From positions 1-46,428 of the IMG/VR virus record IMGVR_UViG_3300036790_000070: a stretch of DNA of 46,428 bases; one strand, written 5' to 3'. The notes below the pieces were generated by a model. It ran no database searches. It saw only the letters and a list, made by a program, of their open reading frames with translations, and was not told the origin of the DNA. The DNA is from a virus. Shown in pieces: positions 45,591-46,428 of this stretch (the first letter of the stretch is position 1; each line of letters starts with the position of its first letter). The translations under genes were made by a program, and so were the position numbers.

Positions 45591-46428
45591 TTACTGGGTG
45601 CTGAGCACGGCGTGCGCGTTGCGCTTGCCGGTCGTCAGTGCCGCTTTCGCGGTCAGCGCGAAGTAATGCACGTAGCGATCGTACACACGCGGGGGCGTGC
45701 GGTTGATCATCCAGTGACCCTGGAGCGGGCGCAGCTTCAAGAAGCTCGTGTTCAAGAAGTAGCAACGCTTCTCCCAGGGAATGGTCGGAGCGTAGAGCCC
45801 ATCGAGCACGGTCATTACCGGATCCCAGATGAGTTCGACATTCTTGAAGTACAGGCCGGTGCGCGTACCCTCGCCAACCGAGCCGTCCAGCTTGGTGGGT
45901 TCCGCATTGTCCTTCATGTAGACCGTGCGGTTGATGGTGTTCTTCGCATCGAGGCGATACGCATCGAGGAAAAGCTCACCGCAGAGGATGTAATCCGGGG
46001 CCTTGCCGCCGTACCGGGTGCAATCGCGCCACGCGATTTCCATCTGCTGCGTCAGATTGCCCGACGTGCCGGTATTGATCCCGGTGATCGCCGTATTCTG
46101 CCACCAGGTAAAGACCGACTGATCGAGGCCGCCGACTACCTGCGAGACGGTGGGCGTGGTGCTCACCAACAGGTCAAGGCCGGGAATGTTCGTCGGGGAC
46201 TGCGTGCCGTCCAAGTGCAGCATGTAGTCGAAGTTTTCCTGGAAGCCGAGTTTCAGCGTTTCGCTATTCTCGGACAGGAGGTTGGTCAACTGCACCTTCT
46301 CGGCGTCGCTCGGAGTGCTCGACTTGTCGTCGGTCATCACGATGCCGTTCTGGGCAAGTTCGTCTTCGTTCAGGCCGAAACCATCATGGAAGCTGCCCCA
46401 GGTATACTTCGCTTGCTGCAACGTGCGC
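45591..46428 (-). CDS. Major capsid protein, C-terminal part (gene crosses the contig ends)
   Basis: The remainder of the 356-aa coat protein, with the first 127 bases duplicated at the contig start; unique codons 121-356 run 46301..45594 and the TAA stop is 45593..45591. The C-terminal stretch contains WEKRCYFLNTSFLKLRPLQG followed by HWM, then TPPRVYDRYVHY and a tail rich in small residues. This resembles a group of podovirus major capsid proteins in which a Leu-Arg-Pro near the C-terminus precedes a Tyr-Asp-Arg motif. The gene heads a short unit with 44886..45551 and 44448..44855 that ends at the terminator 44390..44417, consistent with the high expression needed for the most abundant virion protein. 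Confidence 0.85.
   Translation of the reverse strand, partial: RTLQQAKYTWGSFHDGFGLNEDELAQNGIVMTDDKSSTPSDAEKVQLTNLLSENSETLKLGFQENFDYMLHLDGTQSPTNIPGLDLLVSTTPTVSQVVGGLDQSVFTWWQNTAITGINTGTSGNLTQQMEIAWRDCTRYGGKAPDYILCGELFLDAYRLDAKNTINRTVYMKDNAEPTKLDGSVGEGTRTGLYFKNVELIWDPVMTVLDGLYAPTIPWEKRCYFLNTSFLKLRPLQGHWMINRTPPRVYDRYVHYFALTAKAALTTGKRNAHAVLSTQ
46302..46428. repeat. Terminal direct repeat, right copy (circular overlap)
   Basis: This is the exact second copy of bases 1..127, lying inside the major capsid coding sequence. It shows that the contig is complete and circular. Confidence 0.95.

Overview
The window is one complete circularised phage genome, almost certainly a tailed podovirus of a Gram-negative host. 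The first 127 bases are repeated exactly as the last 127 (1..127 = 46302..46428), so the unit is 46,301 bp and the sequence is a circular contig cut inside the major capsid gene. The podovirus reading rests on a P22 gp10-like tail/stabilisation protein, a large podovirus-type portal, a head-tail adaptor, several internal virion or DNA-ejection proteins, a T7 gp13-like GNAT-fold protein, and the lack of any tape-measure gene. The Gram-negative host is inferred from an Rz/Rz1 spanin pair and a PagL-like outer-membrane barrel protein. No integrase, transposase, CRISPR array or insertion sequence was found.

There are two opposed transcription units. Late genes run leftward (minus strand) from about 9.2 kb to position 1 and, through the circle, from 46.3 kb down to 29.9 kb: PagL-like enzyme, small and split large terminase, four small proteins, portal, scaffold, two glycosyltransferases, a small capsid-associated protein, major capsid protein, a decoration-like protein, adaptor, gp10-like protein, GNAT-fold protein, four small virion proteins that all begin with Met-Gly-Thr, two large ejection proteins, a collagen-like tail fibre, and a lysis cassette (two small membrane proteins, Rz with embedded Rz1, GH24 lysozyme). 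The capsid genes form their own unit, with a near-consensus sigma70 promoter (470..498) and a strong terminator (44390..44417).

Early and replication genes run rightward (plus strand) from 9896 to 29878. First come small unknown and regulatory proteins, then a cluster of secreted or membrane proteins (12.4-15.6 kb), a Cro-like regulator, primase-helicase, DUF2800 nuclease-like protein, DUF2815 single-stranded DNA-binding protein, an interrupted tRNA-Ile-like gene, family A DNA polymerase, VRR-NUC nuclease, SF2 helicase, a probable nucleotide diphosphohydrolase, a SAM methyltransferase and a metallophosphoesterase. Most neighbouring genes overlap by 1-4 bases (ATGA, GTGA, TGATG or TAATG), indicating tight translational coupling.

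The most unusual part is the divergent control region (9180..9895) and what follows it. Twelve copies of TTAGACA are arranged with approximate mirror symmetry around a 51-base strictly alternating purine-pyrimidine tract. The first early gene, an HTH-like protein, carries one of the copies. Immediately after it, a 52-bp inverted repeat (51/52 identical) encloses two tiny genes and tandem GTCAC/GTGAC dyads. Other points of interest are a tRNA gene with about 59 extra bases in its D-loop that overlaps a small ORF, a secreted collagen-like protein with a C-terminal membrane anchor in the early region, a large terminase cut into ATPase and nuclease ORFs, and two glycosyltransferases inside the head module.
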